From assembly GCF_014466985.1 (NCBI RefSeq), contig NZ_AP022826.1, positions 1 to 64,000 on the forward strand: a DNA stretch of 64,000 nt, given 5' to 3'. This stretch comes from Nitrosophilus labii (lineage in GTDB: Bacteria; Campylobacterota; Campylobacteria; Campylobacterales; Nitratiruptoraceae). The notes under the pieces are model-generated. The model did no database searches. It was not told the origin of the DNA and saw nothing but the letters and a program-made list of their open reading frames with translations. Numbering within the stretch: the first letter of the stretch is position 1; each line of letters starts with the position of its first letter. A program made the position numbers and the translations under genes. Positions 20,676 through 29,340 of this stretch are shown one piece after another.

Positions 20676-21196
20676 TTTAAGATCTCTTTTAACTCCTTCT
20701 CATCCGCGGCGTACTTTATATCTTTGATTTTTTTATTGTCTAAAAATATTACGAAGATCTTATCGGTATTTTTATTGTTGTGAAATTTTTTGCTTAAATT
20801 TTCATCATATATCAAAAGTATGGTATAGTCGCTTTTTTGAAGATCTGGAAGAGCGAAAGTGTTTCTGATAATTACCGGCATTTTACTTATATCTGCTATA
20901 AATTGAGCGTTTTTAGACTCTAGATACCCTTTTGGCTCTTTTTTTAAAAAGTCGATAACTTTATGTGCCGCATCTTTTGTAAATACCGCTATGATAACTT
21001 TAGTATCATCATCTAATGTATGGGTTTTGTCAAACTGGTCCGGAAGTTTTAGATCGATTTTAGCACCTGGCTCCATTTTACCTTCTACCTCTACATAAAA
21101 TTTGCTAGGATCGTAAGTATCTTTTCCTTTTAAAACTATAAAAGCTACTATAGCTACAATAAATAGTACGATAAACCCTAAAATTATCTTTTTCAT
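20672..21196 (-). CDS. Membrane-anchored or exported protein of unknown function
   Basis: I do not recognise this gene. The 174-residue product has one N-terminal hydrophobic segment (residues 4-22) and then a soluble domain of about 150 residues with alternating strands and helices (KVIIAVFTKDAAHKVIDFL; DYTILLIYDENL). This resembles a thioredoxin-like fold without a CXXC pair. There is no cysteine in the mature part. It directly precedes and overlaps the sirtuin gene. A periplasmic function is likely from topology; the fold suggestion is weak. Confidence 0.6.
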   Translation of the reverse strand: MKKIILGFIVLFIVAIVAFIVLKGKDTYDPSKFYVEVEGKMEPGAKIDLKLPDQFDKTHTLDDDTKVIIAVFTKDAAHKVIDFLKKEPKGYLESKNAQFIADISKMPVIIRNTFALPDLQKSDYTILLIYDENLSKKFHNNKNTDKIFVIFLDNKKIKDIKYAADEKELKEILK

Positions 21197-21331
21197 GTTT
21201 TACTCCAAATTTCTTTTAATAATAGCTAAAAATATATATTTCTAAGCTTTGTTATATGAACTAGCCTTTAACTTTATAACTTCGTAAAGTTGTCTCTACA
21301 ATTTAAATAACTCAACTTTCACACATAAAGC

Positions 21332-21612
21332 CTAACTGTTTTTAGTATGAGTTCTTAAAAAATGAATAATTTGTTCTAAATCTTTATTTCTATTGACAAT
21401 TTCAGCAGCTTGAAGTAAATTTTCCAATATTATTAAAAACAACTCCATTGAAATTGTTAAAGTTTCAAGTTGACATTCCAAATCTCTAAAAAGTTCACCA
21501 AGTGTTTTAGGTTCATTATTGATACGGTTAATATAGCTTGTGAGATTATAATCTAAAAAAGATAATGTTATTCTTGCAATTAAAGCTTCAAAAACTCTAT
21601 TTTCCTCTTTAC
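21332..21612 (-). pseudogene. Remnant of an IS4/ISH3-type transposase (C-terminal part)
   Basis: The open frame reads FEALIARITLSFLDYNL, then TLGELFRDLECQLETL, and a final helical tail. This is the pattern of the C-terminal end of IS4/ISH3-like transposases. No DDE core is present. The similarity begins right at the proposed IS21 left end (21613), so the IS21 element probably inserted into this older transposase gene. The upstream part is not found on the other side of the insertions. Identification is by pattern only. Confidence 0.5.
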
Positions 21613-21722
21613 TGTCAACTGCAATGTTAAAATACACCACAGACGCAAGATGAAAATGTACCATCCATGAGATGAGGAAATATAAGAGAATATAATCGCT
21701 TCCAAAAATATTTGAGGCAATA

Positions 21723-22799
21723 GTGATTACATACATGGAGTTAGTGATGGTATATACACTTTACGGACAAGGATACAGCATAAGAGCTATTGCAAGGATG
21801 ACGGGATTTGATAGAAGAACCGTATCCAAAAGACTCAAAGAGGATAAGCTTCTGTCAAGAAAACCGATAGTTTACAAATCGAAGCTCGATCCATACAAAG
21901 AGAGTATATAAAAAAGAGAATAGCTCAAGGATTGCCGGATAAAATTCCTTCAACGGTAATATACTGGGTGATTACAGCAAAAGGGTATGAGGGGAAGATA
22001 AGAATATTGCAGGCGTTTATGAGCGGGCTTTATAAAGAGCATATGAGCGTAAAAGAGGAAGAGGCAGTGAGATTAGAGACAGATCCGGGCGAGCAGGTGC
22101 AAGCCGACTGGACGGTGATACGAAGAGGAAAGAATTCCATTTATGCCTTTGCGATGATTTTGGGCTATAGCAGATATGCATTTATCTGCTTTATAGACAA
22201 TATGCGCTTTGATAGTTTTATAGATTGTCATAAAAAGGCTTTCGCTTTCTTTGGGGGAGTGCCAAGAACTATTCTCTACGACAACCTCAAAAGCGTGGTG
22301 ATAGAGCGTAACGCTTACGGGAATGCAAAGCACAGATTTAATGAGAGGTTTTTGGATTTTTCCAAAGAGTATGGATTTATTCCAAGGCTTTGTACACCTA
22401 CAGGGCAAAACAAAAGGGAAGGTAGAGAGAGTTATAGGTTATATGAAAGGAAACTTCTATATTCCTTTGAAAGCAAGACTCAAAAACTCTTCGCTTGTTA
22501 TAGATACAAAGCTTCTTAACAGCCAGATATTTCAGTGGCTTGAAATCGTTCATAATAGAGTGCACGCAACAACGAAGCAAAAACCAAAAGAGCTTTTCAT
22601 AAAAGAGCAAAAAGCTCTGCTGCTGCTAATAATTTCAGCCAAGTCCAAAAGTTTGCATAACAAAAATGAATATGACAATTGTATAGACAAAAAGCTTTAC
22701 TTGTCAAATAAAAAGCGTAAAAACAGCATAAACATATATAATACAGCTAAGAGTTCTTTAGAGGAGTATGATGCGCTTTTTGGAGTTTGCCATGCATAA
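21723..22799 (+). pseudogene. istA: istA transposase pseudogene (IS21 family)
   Basis: The three frames together give an IS21 IstA. The first is an N-terminal helix-turn-helix (YSIRAIARMTGFDRRTVSKR, ending near 21911). The second is the core ETDPGEQVQADWTVIRRG with later GGVPRTILYDNLKSVV and FIPRLCTPTGQNK. The third is KGKVERVIGYMKGNFYIPL to the C-terminus at 22799. Frame changes occur near 21909 and near 22410. Each break separates otherwise continuous family sequence, so these are frameshift lesions rather than separate genes. Confidence 0.85.
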
Positions 22800-23350
22800 A
22801 GAGATACACAGTATAAATGAACAGAAACAAGAGTATGCTGCGCTTTTTAAACTTCCTGCCATTAAAGAGAGCTTTTCATCCATAGCGCAAGAAGCAGCTA
22901 AAAAGAATCTTTCATACAGCCACTTTTTGCTTGAGCTTTTTAGAGATAAACATCAAAAGAAGATAGAGCGTTCAAAAGCAACAACACTGAAAATGGCAGG
23001 CTTTCCAAAAGTAAAGACCATAGAGATGTTTGATTTCTCATCTTCTGCGGTAGATAGAAACATTATTAATAAATTTTCTATTTTAAGATTTATAGAGAAT
23101 GCCTAAAATATCCTGCTTATTGGACCAAGCGGTGTTAGGAAAACTCACCTGGCTATAGCTTTGGGATATTTGGCTACACAAGTAAGAATAAAAACAAAAT
23201 TCATCACTGCAGCAGATCTGCTTTTACAACTTGAAATTGCGCAGCAGACCAACAGGTTGCAGCACTATTTCAAAAAGGTTATCAATACGGTAAAACTCTT
23301 GATTATCGATGAGTTTGGCTATATCAAACTCAATGAAAACCAGGCCAATC
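22771..23350 (+). pseudogene. istB: istB ATPase pseudogene, truncated (IS21 family)
   Basis: IstB is the AAA+ helper of IS21 transposition. The N-terminal part ends at an in-frame TAA (23104-23106). The same frame continues with NILLIGPSGVRKTHLAIALG, in which the P-loop GVGKTH has become GVRKTH, and then LLIIDEFGYIKLNENQANR. The C-terminal third is missing because an IS256 element begins at 23351. The gene overlaps the end of istA, as is normal for the family. Confidence 0.85.
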
Positions 23351-24745
23351 GATAGTGTACACTAAAGTTCGCAATTTCACTTGAAGACTCTTTTTTAGAT
23401 TTTGAAATCTTCAAAAGAGTTGGATAGACTTCCCAGTGAGGAATAAAGCAAGTAGGAGGAAACCAATCTAAAAGAAATAATAGCAAAAAAATAGATGAAA
23501 CAAAAATATTCAAAGAGATAATGACACAGTTTGTAGTTGATGAAGATCCACTTTTATCAATGATGAAATGGATGATGGAACAGTTGATGAAGATAGAGTC
23601 CGAGATGAAAGTTGGAGCTAAAAAAGGTGAGCATAATAGTGAGAGAAAAAGCTATTTCAGTGGTTATAGACCAAGAAGGTTCGATACGAGACTAGGGACA
23701 GTTTATCTTATGATTCCAAAGATAAGAAAAGGTGGCTACATTCCCTTTTTCATCACCGAAAAGAGAAGAAGTGAACAGGCTCTGATTTCGATGGTGAAAG
23801 AGGCATACGTCAATGGAATATCAACAAGAAAGATAGAACGTTTGGCAAAAGAGCTTGGAATCGAGAATATCAGTGCATCACAGGTATCACAAATCAACAA
23901 AGGGCTAGATGAACAAGTAGAAGAGTTTCGAAACAGACCACTGCAAAAAGAGTATCCCAACGCAAGGGTTGACGCTTTGTATGAGAAAGTGAGAGACTAT
24001 GAAGGAAGAGTGGTATCTACCGCTATTATGATAGCCTATGGTGTGACATTGGAAGGAAAAAGAGAAGTATTGGCGATCGAGCCTTTTGTCAATGAAAGCG
24101 TAGAGAGCTGGAAGAGTTTTTTTGATAAACTCAAACAAAGAGGCATAGAAAAGATTGCCCTTCTTGTCAGTGATGCACATTTAGGGATTCAAAAGGCTTT
24201 CAAAGAGAGTTTTATTGGCGCATCATGGCAACGGTGTAAAGTCCATTTTATGCGTAATATCCTGGCTCATGTTCCACCTAAAGCAAAAGAGAAATTTGCA
24301 GCCAAACTTAAAACTATTTGGCTACAAGAGAGCAAAAAAGATGCATTCATGATAGCACAGATGATTATAGAGGAGTTTCGCAAAAAATTCCCTGAAGCAA
24401 TTGAAGTGCTTCAAGAAGGACTAGAAGATTCACTGCAGTTTTATCACTTCCCGCAAATTGATAAAAGGAGGATAAGTTCGACAAATGTGTTAGAAAGAAT
24501 CAACAAGGAGATTAGAAGACGCTCTAAAGTAGTATCTGTTTTTCCATCAAGAGAGTCCTATATTAGACTCATTACCACATACTTGATGGAGTACACTGAA
24601 GACTGGGAGATTGAGAGAAGTTATATTCATCCACAAAAGCTTCAAGAGGTGATGGAAATCTATGAGGTGCAGCTTAAAGCCGCTTGATATGCAATGAAAT
24701 ATAACTTGCTGGGAAGGAAAATTGCGAACAAAACTTGACAGTATC
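23351..24745 (+). mobile_element. IS256-family element
   Basis: The left end GATAGTGTACACTAAAGTTC and the right end, read on the minus strand as GATACTGTCAAGTTTTGTTC, both continue into GCAATTT, giving imperfect terminal inverted repeats of about 30 bp. The 1395-bp element contains one intact transposase gene. The flanking 8 bp (GGCCAATC and AAAATTAT) differ, so there is no target duplication. Together with the missing end of istB this points to a deletion or recombination next to the element. Confidence 0.85.
23521..24687 (+). CDS. IS256/Mutator-family transposase
   Basis: The 388-residue enzyme shows the family blocks GYRPRRFDTRLGTVYLMIPK, ISTRKIERLAKELG, VDALYEKVRDYEGRV, the second catalytic Asp in LVSDAHLG followed by WQRCKVHFMRN (the C-2-H signature), and the late Glu in STNVLERINKEIRRR. 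The frame looks intact. AGGAGGA at 23454-23460 lies 60 bp before the ATG, and the same frame is open between them, but no ordinary start codon follows it. The native start may therefore have been lost or be unusual. Confidence 0.92.
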   Translation: MTQFVVDEDPLLSMMKWMMEQLMKIESEMKVGAKKGEHNSERKSYFSGYRPRRFDTRLGTVYLMIPKIRKGGYIPFFITEKRRSEQALISMVKEAYVNGISTRKIERLAKELGIENISASQVSQINKGLDEQVEEFRNRPLQKEYPNARVDALYEKVRDYEGRVVSTAIMIAYGVTLEGKREVLAIEPFVNESVESWKSFFDKLKQRGIEKIALLVSDAHLGIQKAFKESFIGASWQRCKVHFMRNILAHVPPKAKEKFAAKLKTIWLQESKKDAFMIAQMIIEEFRKKFPEAIEVLQEGLEDSLQFYHFPQIDKRRISSTNVLERINKEIRRRSKVVSVFPSRESYIRLITTYLMEYTEDWEIERSYIHPQKLQEVMEIYEVQLKAA

Positions 24746-24957
24746 AAAATTATAATAATAGGCTTAGCAAAACACTATTAGCATGATAAGTAAATAAACT
24801 ACTAAAATTATTTAATCACTATATAGCATCATATTTGCAGCTAAAAATGAAAAAACCTTTCCGTATTTAATCATCAAGAAATTAGAAATATAGATAACGA
24901 AGTAAAATAGTAGTTAATTTTATTAGATATAATTTATGGGACTAATAGAGGATTCCG
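24746..24957. other. AT-rich stretch without recognisable features
   Basis: Between the IS256 right end and tRNA-Leu I see no reading frame of note, no hairpin and no repeat. It is probably decayed flanking DNA or the promoter region for neighbours. Confidence 0.5.
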
Positions 24958-25042
24958 TGGTGCGGGAGAGAGGACTTGAACCTCCACGCCTCGCGGCACC
25001 AGATCCTAAGTCTGGCGCGTCTGCCAGTTCCGCCACTCCCGC
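24958..25042 (-). tRNA. tRNA-Leu (TAG)
   Basis: An 85-nt class II tRNA with acceptor GCGGGAG, anticodon loop CTTAGGA (anticodon TAG) in a CCAGA/TCTGG stem, T-arm GGAGGTTCAAGTCCTCT and encoded CCA. Confidence 0.96.
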
Positions 25043-25062
25043 AAAACTTATTAGTTAAAAAG

Positions 25063-25139
25063 TGGTACGCCCGCCAGGATTCGAACCTGGGACCTACGGC
25101 TTAGAAGGCCGTTGCTCTATCCAGCTGAGCTACGAGCGC
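25063..25139 (-). tRNA. tRNA-Arg (TCT)
   Basis: A 77-nt tRNA with acceptor GCGCTCG, anticodon loop CTTCTAA (anticodon TCT) in an ACGGC/GCCGT stem, T-arm CCAGGTTCGAATCCTGG and encoded CCA. Confidence 0.96.
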
Positions 25140-25157
25140 ATATTTACTACCTCCGGT

Positions 25158-25234
25158 TGGTACGCCCGAGAGGAGTCGAACCTCTAACCTACGGATCCGA
25201 AGTCCGTTGCTCTATCCAATTGAGCTACGGGCGC
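25158..25234 (-). tRNA. tRNA-Arg (TCG)
   Basis: A 77-nt tRNA with acceptor GCGCCCG, anticodon loop CTTCGGA (anticodon TCG) in an ACGGA/TCCGT stem, and encoded CCA. Strongly similar to the adjacent tRNA-Arg (TCT), suggesting an old duplication. Confidence 0.96.
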
Positions 25235-25326
25235 ATCTGATTTAGGCCTTCAGCTACGCCCCAGCAAAAGACCCATAGGCTAAAAATTATAAAATTTTTA
25301 CTTTCAACTTTCAAAGGCTCAAACAA

Positions 25327-25403
25327 TGGGGTGGATGACCGGATTCGAACCGGCGACCCCCAGAGCCACAATCTGGTGCTCTAACCAACTGAGCTACACC
25401 CAC
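25327..25403 (-). tRNA. tRNA-His (GTG)
   Basis: Acceptor GTGGGTG pairs with CATCCAC, the anticodon loop is TTGTGGC (anticodon GTG) in a CCAGA/TCTGG stem, and CCA is encoded. The base at 25404 supplies the extra 5' G (G-1) that pairs with C73 and is the histidine identity element. Confidence 0.96.
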
Positions 25404-25414
25404 CATCGTGGAAA

Positions 25415-25492
25415 TGGTCGGGGCGGAGGGATTTGAACCCCCGACCCCCTGGTCCCAAACCAGGTGCGCTAACCAGGCTGCGCTACGCCCCG
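25415..25492 (-). tRNA. tRNA-Pro (TGG)
   Basis: A 78-nt tRNA with acceptor CGGGGCG, anticodon loop TTTGGGA (anticodon TGG) in a CCTGG/CCAGG stem, and encoded CCA. The C1-G72 start is typical for bacterial tRNA-Pro. Confidence 0.96.
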
Positions 25493-25544
25493 AACTTAAA
25501 TTGGAATGAAATTATATTTAAAAAAAATCTGTTTGTCAATAAGC

Positions 25545-25670
25545 TGTATAAGTCCAATACATATGGCATTCATTATGATTTTCAAGAAGATATTGTAGCG
25601 GATTTTTCAAACCAAGAGAATGATGGGGATTTTAGTGTTGTAGTCAATTAACCAATTGGCTGTTTTTTTA
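25545..25670 (-). mobile_element. Decayed end of an IS481-type element
   Basis: The first 45 bp (TGTATAAGTCCAATACATAT then GGCATTCATTATGATTTTC) are almost identical to the left end of the intact element at 13050. Similarity then fades through the region that encodes the transposase C-terminus. Only this end remains. Like the intact copy, it lies directly beside the 5' side of a minus-strand tRNA gene. Confidence 0.8.
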
Positions 25671-25712
25671 AAATTTTAATGAGTAAATACTATATTGATA
25701 TAAGTGATATAT

Positions 25713-25841
25713 TTAGGTAAGGTCTGAGAATTTTGATACTTTTACAATAAAACGGGCTCCTTTTTGTCCGTTTTGTGCCTCTATTTGTGCATCAAAATGC
25801 TCATGTAAATTCATCCTAACAAAATAGAGACCTATACTTTT
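25713..25841 (-). pseudogene. Remnant of a sensor histidine kinase (C-terminal end)
   Basis: A 42-codon frame on the minus strand reads KSIGLYFVRM at its head, the G2 box of the HATPase_c domain. It ends in GARFIVKVSKF, as histidine kinases do, before a TAA at 25713-25715. An in-frame stop precedes it at 25842, and an insertion element starts about 10-20 bp farther right. The rest of the kinase is absent from the window. It is evidence for a lost two-component system at this site. Confidence 0.65.
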
Positions 25842-25860
25842 TTATTAAGCTGAACTAGCC

Positions 25861-27029
25861 ACAACTTAATCTGACAGAAGAGGAAAAAAAGAGTATACTT
25901 TCTCCTGGAAAAAGAAGGTAGAGAATGATGAATCTACAAACACAAGATAAGATTATCAAGAATAGATTGGGACTATTAAACTTAGCGAAAGAGTTAGGAA
26001 ACCTGTCAAGAGCATGTAAAGTATTTGGATATAGCCGAGATAGTTTCTATCAATTCAAAAGACTTTATGAGGAATATGGAGAAGAGGGATTACGAGAGAT
26101 AAGCAAGAATATGCCAAACTTGAAAAATAGGGTGGCAAAAGAGATAGAAGAAGCTGTAGTTGCTTATGCTATAGAGCAATCCGCCCATGGACAGATACGA
26201 GCGAGTAACGAATTGAAAAAAAGAGGAATTTTTACTCTGTAGGAGGAGTAAGAAACGTATGGTTCAGACACAATCTCCAGACAATGAAGCTAAGACTTAA
26301 AGCTTTAGAAGAAAAGAGTGCCAAAGAAGCTCTTGAGAAAGCAAAAGAGGAAAAAGTTGCACAAGGTGAGATAGAGACACTCTTTCCAGGTTATCTTGGA
26401 GCGCAGGATACCTACTATGTTGGCAATATCAAAGGAGTTGGAAGAGTCTATCAGCAAACGTTTATCGATACATACTCTAAAATAGTCTTTTGTAAACTCT
26501 ATGATAGAAAAAATGCTTTAGTGGCTGCAGATTTGCTCAATGATAAAGTTTTACCTTTTTATGAAGAGCAAGGGGTAAAACTTCTTGGTATCCTTACCGA
26601 TAGAGGAACAGAATTCAAAGGAAGTCGTGAACATCACGAATATGAACTCTATCTTGCTATAGAAGATATAGAACACTCCTATACAAAAGCAAGATCTCCG
26701 CAAGCAAATGGAATTTGTGAGAGATTTCACAGAACAGTGCAGGAATAGTTTATGCAGTAGCTTTTAGGAAAAAGATATACAAATCTATTGAGGAGGTACA
26801 ACATGATTTAGAACAATGGCTTGAGTATTACAACAATCATAGAGCACATCAAGGTAAAAATTGTAAAGGTTTAATACCTATGGAGTGTTTTACAAAGCAC
26901 AAACATATTACTCAAATAAAAATGATAGGTTATAATCCTATCAATCAAGAAAAAACTGTCACTTCTGACACTGATAATTAAACTGACAAATAATCAATGG
27001 GAGAAAGTATGAGTGTCAGATGATGTTGT
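25861..27029 (+). mobile_element. Second, inactive IS481-type element
   Basis: The ends ACAACTTAATCTGACA (25861-25876) and, on the minus strand, ACAACATCATCTGACA (27014-27029) match at 14 of 16 positions. The outer limits may extend about ten bases farther on each side, where TGA occurs at both ends. The contained transposase is broken. It differs from the element at 13050 in sequence and ends. No clear target duplication is visible. Confidence 0.65.
25925..26981 (+). pseudogene. IS481-type transposase pseudogene
   Basis: The reconstructed protein begins MMNLQTQDKIIKNRLGLLN and has a helix-turn-helix (LSRACKVFGYSRDSFYQFK). It continues through the DDE core (GAQDTYYVGN, ILTDRGTEF, ANGICERFHRTVQ) to EEYNNHRAHQGKN-type sequence and a TAA at 26979. 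Lesions: a frameshift near 26240 just before GGVRNVWFRHNLQTMK, a TAG after FHRTVQE (26746-26748), and a one-base loss just after it that shifts AVAFRKKIYKSIEEVQ out of frame. A block of about ten residues also seems to be missing near 26325. Confidence 0.85.
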
Positions 27030-27154
27030 AAACTTCTCAAAAATTTAATTAAGATAAATTTTATCCTATTTAAGCTATATTTATTAATAGTAAATTGTTG
27101 CAAAGATAATATGTCGTAAACGGTTTTATCTATCGACAACAAAAAGGAGATGCT

Positions 27155-28594
27155 TTGAGCAACGAAGAAAAAAAGATACAAGAGGTTGTATCGAGAGAAT
27201 ATGAACTGGGATTTAGCGTAGATATAGAAGAAGAAACGGCGCCTCCTGGACTAAATGAAGATATTATTAGATTTTTATCTAAAAAAAAGGGCGAACCGGA
27301 CTGGATGACCAATATGAGAATCCAGGCTTTTCACATCTGGCAAAAGATGGAAGAGCCTAGATGGGCTCATTTAAAATATGATGTTATCGATTATCAATCT
27401 ATATCCTATTATGCGGCGCCTAAGAAGAAGCCAAAAAGTTTAGATGAGGTAGATCCTGAGATTTTAAGAGCCTACGAGAAACTGGGTATCCCTTTGGAGG
27501 AGCAAAAAGCTCTTGCCGGAGTAGCTGTTGATGCTGTTTTTGATTCGGTAAGCATAGGAACTACTTTTAAAGAGAAACTAAAAGAGATGGGAATAATCTT
27601 TTGTTCTATATCTGAGGCGATTAAAGAGTATCCTGAACTTATACAAAAATATATGTTTAGTGTAGTTCCTATGAGTGACAACTTTTTTGCGGCGCTAAAT
27701 TCGGCTGTTTTTACAGACGGAACATTTGTTTATGTTCCTAAAGGTGTTAGATGTCCGCTAGAGCTTTCCACATATTTTAGGATAAACGCGCAAAATACGG
27801 GACAGTTTGAGAGAACTTTAATAATAGCTGATGAGGGAAGCTACGTATCTTACAACGAAGGGTGTTCTGCACCAATGAGAGATGAAAATCAGCTTCACGC
27901 TGCCGTTGTAGAACTTATAGCTTTAAAAGATGCCGAGATAAAATATTCCACAATCCAAAATTGGTATCCAGGAGACGAAGAGGGACGAGGAGGTATATAC
28001 AACTTTGTAACCAAAAGAGGAGTTTGTGCAGGTGAGAACTCCAAAATATCCTGGACTCAGGTAGAGACAGGCTCAGCCATAACCTGGAAATATCCAAGCT
28101 GCGTCTTAAAAGGAGATAACTCCGTAGGAGAGTTTTACAGTGTGGCGATAACCACTAAAGCTCAGCAAGCAGATACGGGAACTAAGATGATACATATAGG
28201 AAAAAATACCACTTCTACCATCATTTCAAAAGGTATTTCGGCATTGAGGGGCCAAAACAGTTACAGAGGTTTGGTCAAGATTCAAGCAAGTGCGCAAGGT
28301 GCTAGAAACTATAGTGAATGTGACTCTTTGTTAATAGGAGATAAGTGCGGAGCACACACTTTTCCTTATCTTGAGTCCAAAAATGCTTCTGCACAGATAG
28401 AACATGAAGCTACCACGTCGAAAATAAGCGATGAACAGCTCTTTTATCTAAGACAAAGAGGAATTAGTGAAGAGGATGCTGTAAGTATGATAGTTCACGG
28501 ATTTTGTAAAGAGGTATTGGCAAATCTTCCAATGGAGTTTGCTGCTGAAGCAAAAGATCTGTTAAATTTAACTTTAGAAGGAAGTGTAGGATGA
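27155..28594 (+). CDS. sufB: Fe-S cluster assembly scaffold protein SufB
   Basis: SufB is the scaffold subunit of the SufBCD complex on which Fe-S clusters form. The 479-residue product is of normal length. It has the family blocks [39 protein letters not shown] and the C-terminal [19 protein letters not shown]. The latter includes the glutamate and cysteine environment of the SufB core. The start is TTG at 27155 after AAGGAGA; no in-frame ATG fits. sufC overlaps its stop by four bases. The unit continues sufC-sufD and then sufE. Confidence 0.96.
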   Translation: MSNEEKKIQEVVSREYELGFSVDIEEETAPPGLNEDIIRFLSKKKGEPDWMTNMRIQAFHIWQKMEEPRWAHLKYDVIDYQSISYYAAPKKKPKSLDEVDPEILRAYEKLGIPLEEQKALAGVAVDAVFDSVSIGTTFKEKLKEMGIIFCSISEAIKEYPELIQKYMFSVVPMSDNFFAALNSAVFTDGTFVYVPKGVRCPLELSTYFRINAQNTGQFERTLIIADEGSYVSYNEGCSAPMRDENQLHAAVVELIALKDAEIKYSTIQNWYPGDEEGRGGIYNFVTKRGVCAGENSKISWTQVETGSAITWKYPSCVLKGDNSVGEFYSVAITTKAQQADTGTKMIHIGKNTTSTIISKGISALRGQNSYRGLVKIQASAQGARNYSECDSLLIGDKCGAHTFPYLESKNASAQIEHEATTSKISDEQLFYLRQRGISEEDAVSMIVHGFCKEVLANLPMEFAAEAKDLLNLTLEGSVG

Positions 28595-29340
28595 TGTTAG
28601 AGATAAAAGATTTAAGAGCAAAAATCGGAGAAAAAGAGATCATAAAAGGACTTGATCTAAATCTTGAAAAAGGAAAAGTACATGCCATTATGGGACCTAA
28701 TGGGGCTGGAAAATCGACACTTTCAAAAACGATTGTAGGGCACTATGAAGTTGAGGTAACTGGCGGAGATATTTTATATAAGGGTGAAAGTATAGTAGAT
28801 ATGGAACCTGAAGAGAGGGCTTTGAAAGGGATATTTATGAGTTTTCAAAACCCGGTAGAGGTTCCTGGTGTTACTAATGCCTATTTTCTTAGAACAGCCG
28901 TTAACGCAAAAAGAGAGTATGAGGGCAAAGAACCTCTAAATCCTGCAGATTTTTTGAGAATGGCTAGAGAGTATGCCAAACTTTTGGGTATGAAACCAGA
29001 GATGTTAAACAGAAGTTTAAATATGGGATTTAGTGGTGGTGAGAAAAAGAGAAACGAGATTCTTCAAATGCTTATGCTTGATCCTGATTTGATAATTTTG
29101 GATGAGATAGACTCTGGACTTGATATAGACGCACTTAAAGCTGTAAGTGAAGGGATAAACAAGATAAAGTCTCATAAAAAGACATTTTTGATAATAACCC
29201 ACTACTCAAGAATTTTGGAGTATGTGAAGCCTGATTATATCCATATCCTAAAAGATGGAAAAGTTGTAAAAACTGGCGGATACGAACTTGTTAAGAAGCT
29301 TGAAGTTGAAGGTTATAAGGCTATAGAGGAAGAGCAATGA
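28591..29340 (+). CDS. sufC: Fe-S cluster assembly ATPase SufC
   Basis: SufC is the ABC-type ATPase that drives SufBD conformational change. The 249 residues contain Walker [10 protein letters not shown], the Q-loop region, the signature [11 protein letters not shown] and Walker [13 protein letters not shown]. The frame starts within the sufB stop (ATGATG; the ATG at 28594 is equally possible). Its own stop overlaps sufD, so the three genes are coupled. Confidence 0.97.
   Translation: MMLEIKDLRAKIGEKEIIKGLDLNLEKGKVHAIMGPNGAGKSTLSKTIVGHYEVEVTGGDILYKGESIVDMEPEERALKGIFMSFQNPVEVPGVTNAYFLRTAVNAKREYEGKEPLNPADFLRMAREYAKLLGMKPEMLNRSLNMGFSGGEKKRNEILQMLMLDPDLIILDEIDSGLDIDALKAVSEGINKIKSHKKTFLIITHYSRILEYVKPDYIHILKDGKVVKTGGYELVKKLEVEGYKAIEEEQ

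Larger units (their letters stand above)
21613..23350 (+). mobile_element. Decayed IS21-family element, right side truncated
   Basis: A left end beginning TGTCAACTGCAATG is followed by repeated AAAATNNACCA motifs, as in IS21-family ends, and then by istA and istB in order. istA has two frameshifts, and istB has a nonsense codon and a mutated P-loop. The element stops abruptly at 23350, where an IS256 element begins; no right end is seen. It cannot transpose by itself. Confidence 0.75.

Noticed and set aside
25433-25651. Frame of 72 codons beginning MNPRPPGPKPGALTRLRYAP
   Set aside because: It reads the complement of tRNA-Pro and the decayed insertion end; not a gene.
11909-27100. Possible genomic island or prophage with tRNA attachment site
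   Set aside because: There are tRNA genes and insertion elements but no integrase, no phage genes and no direct repeat of a tRNA 3' end in the window.
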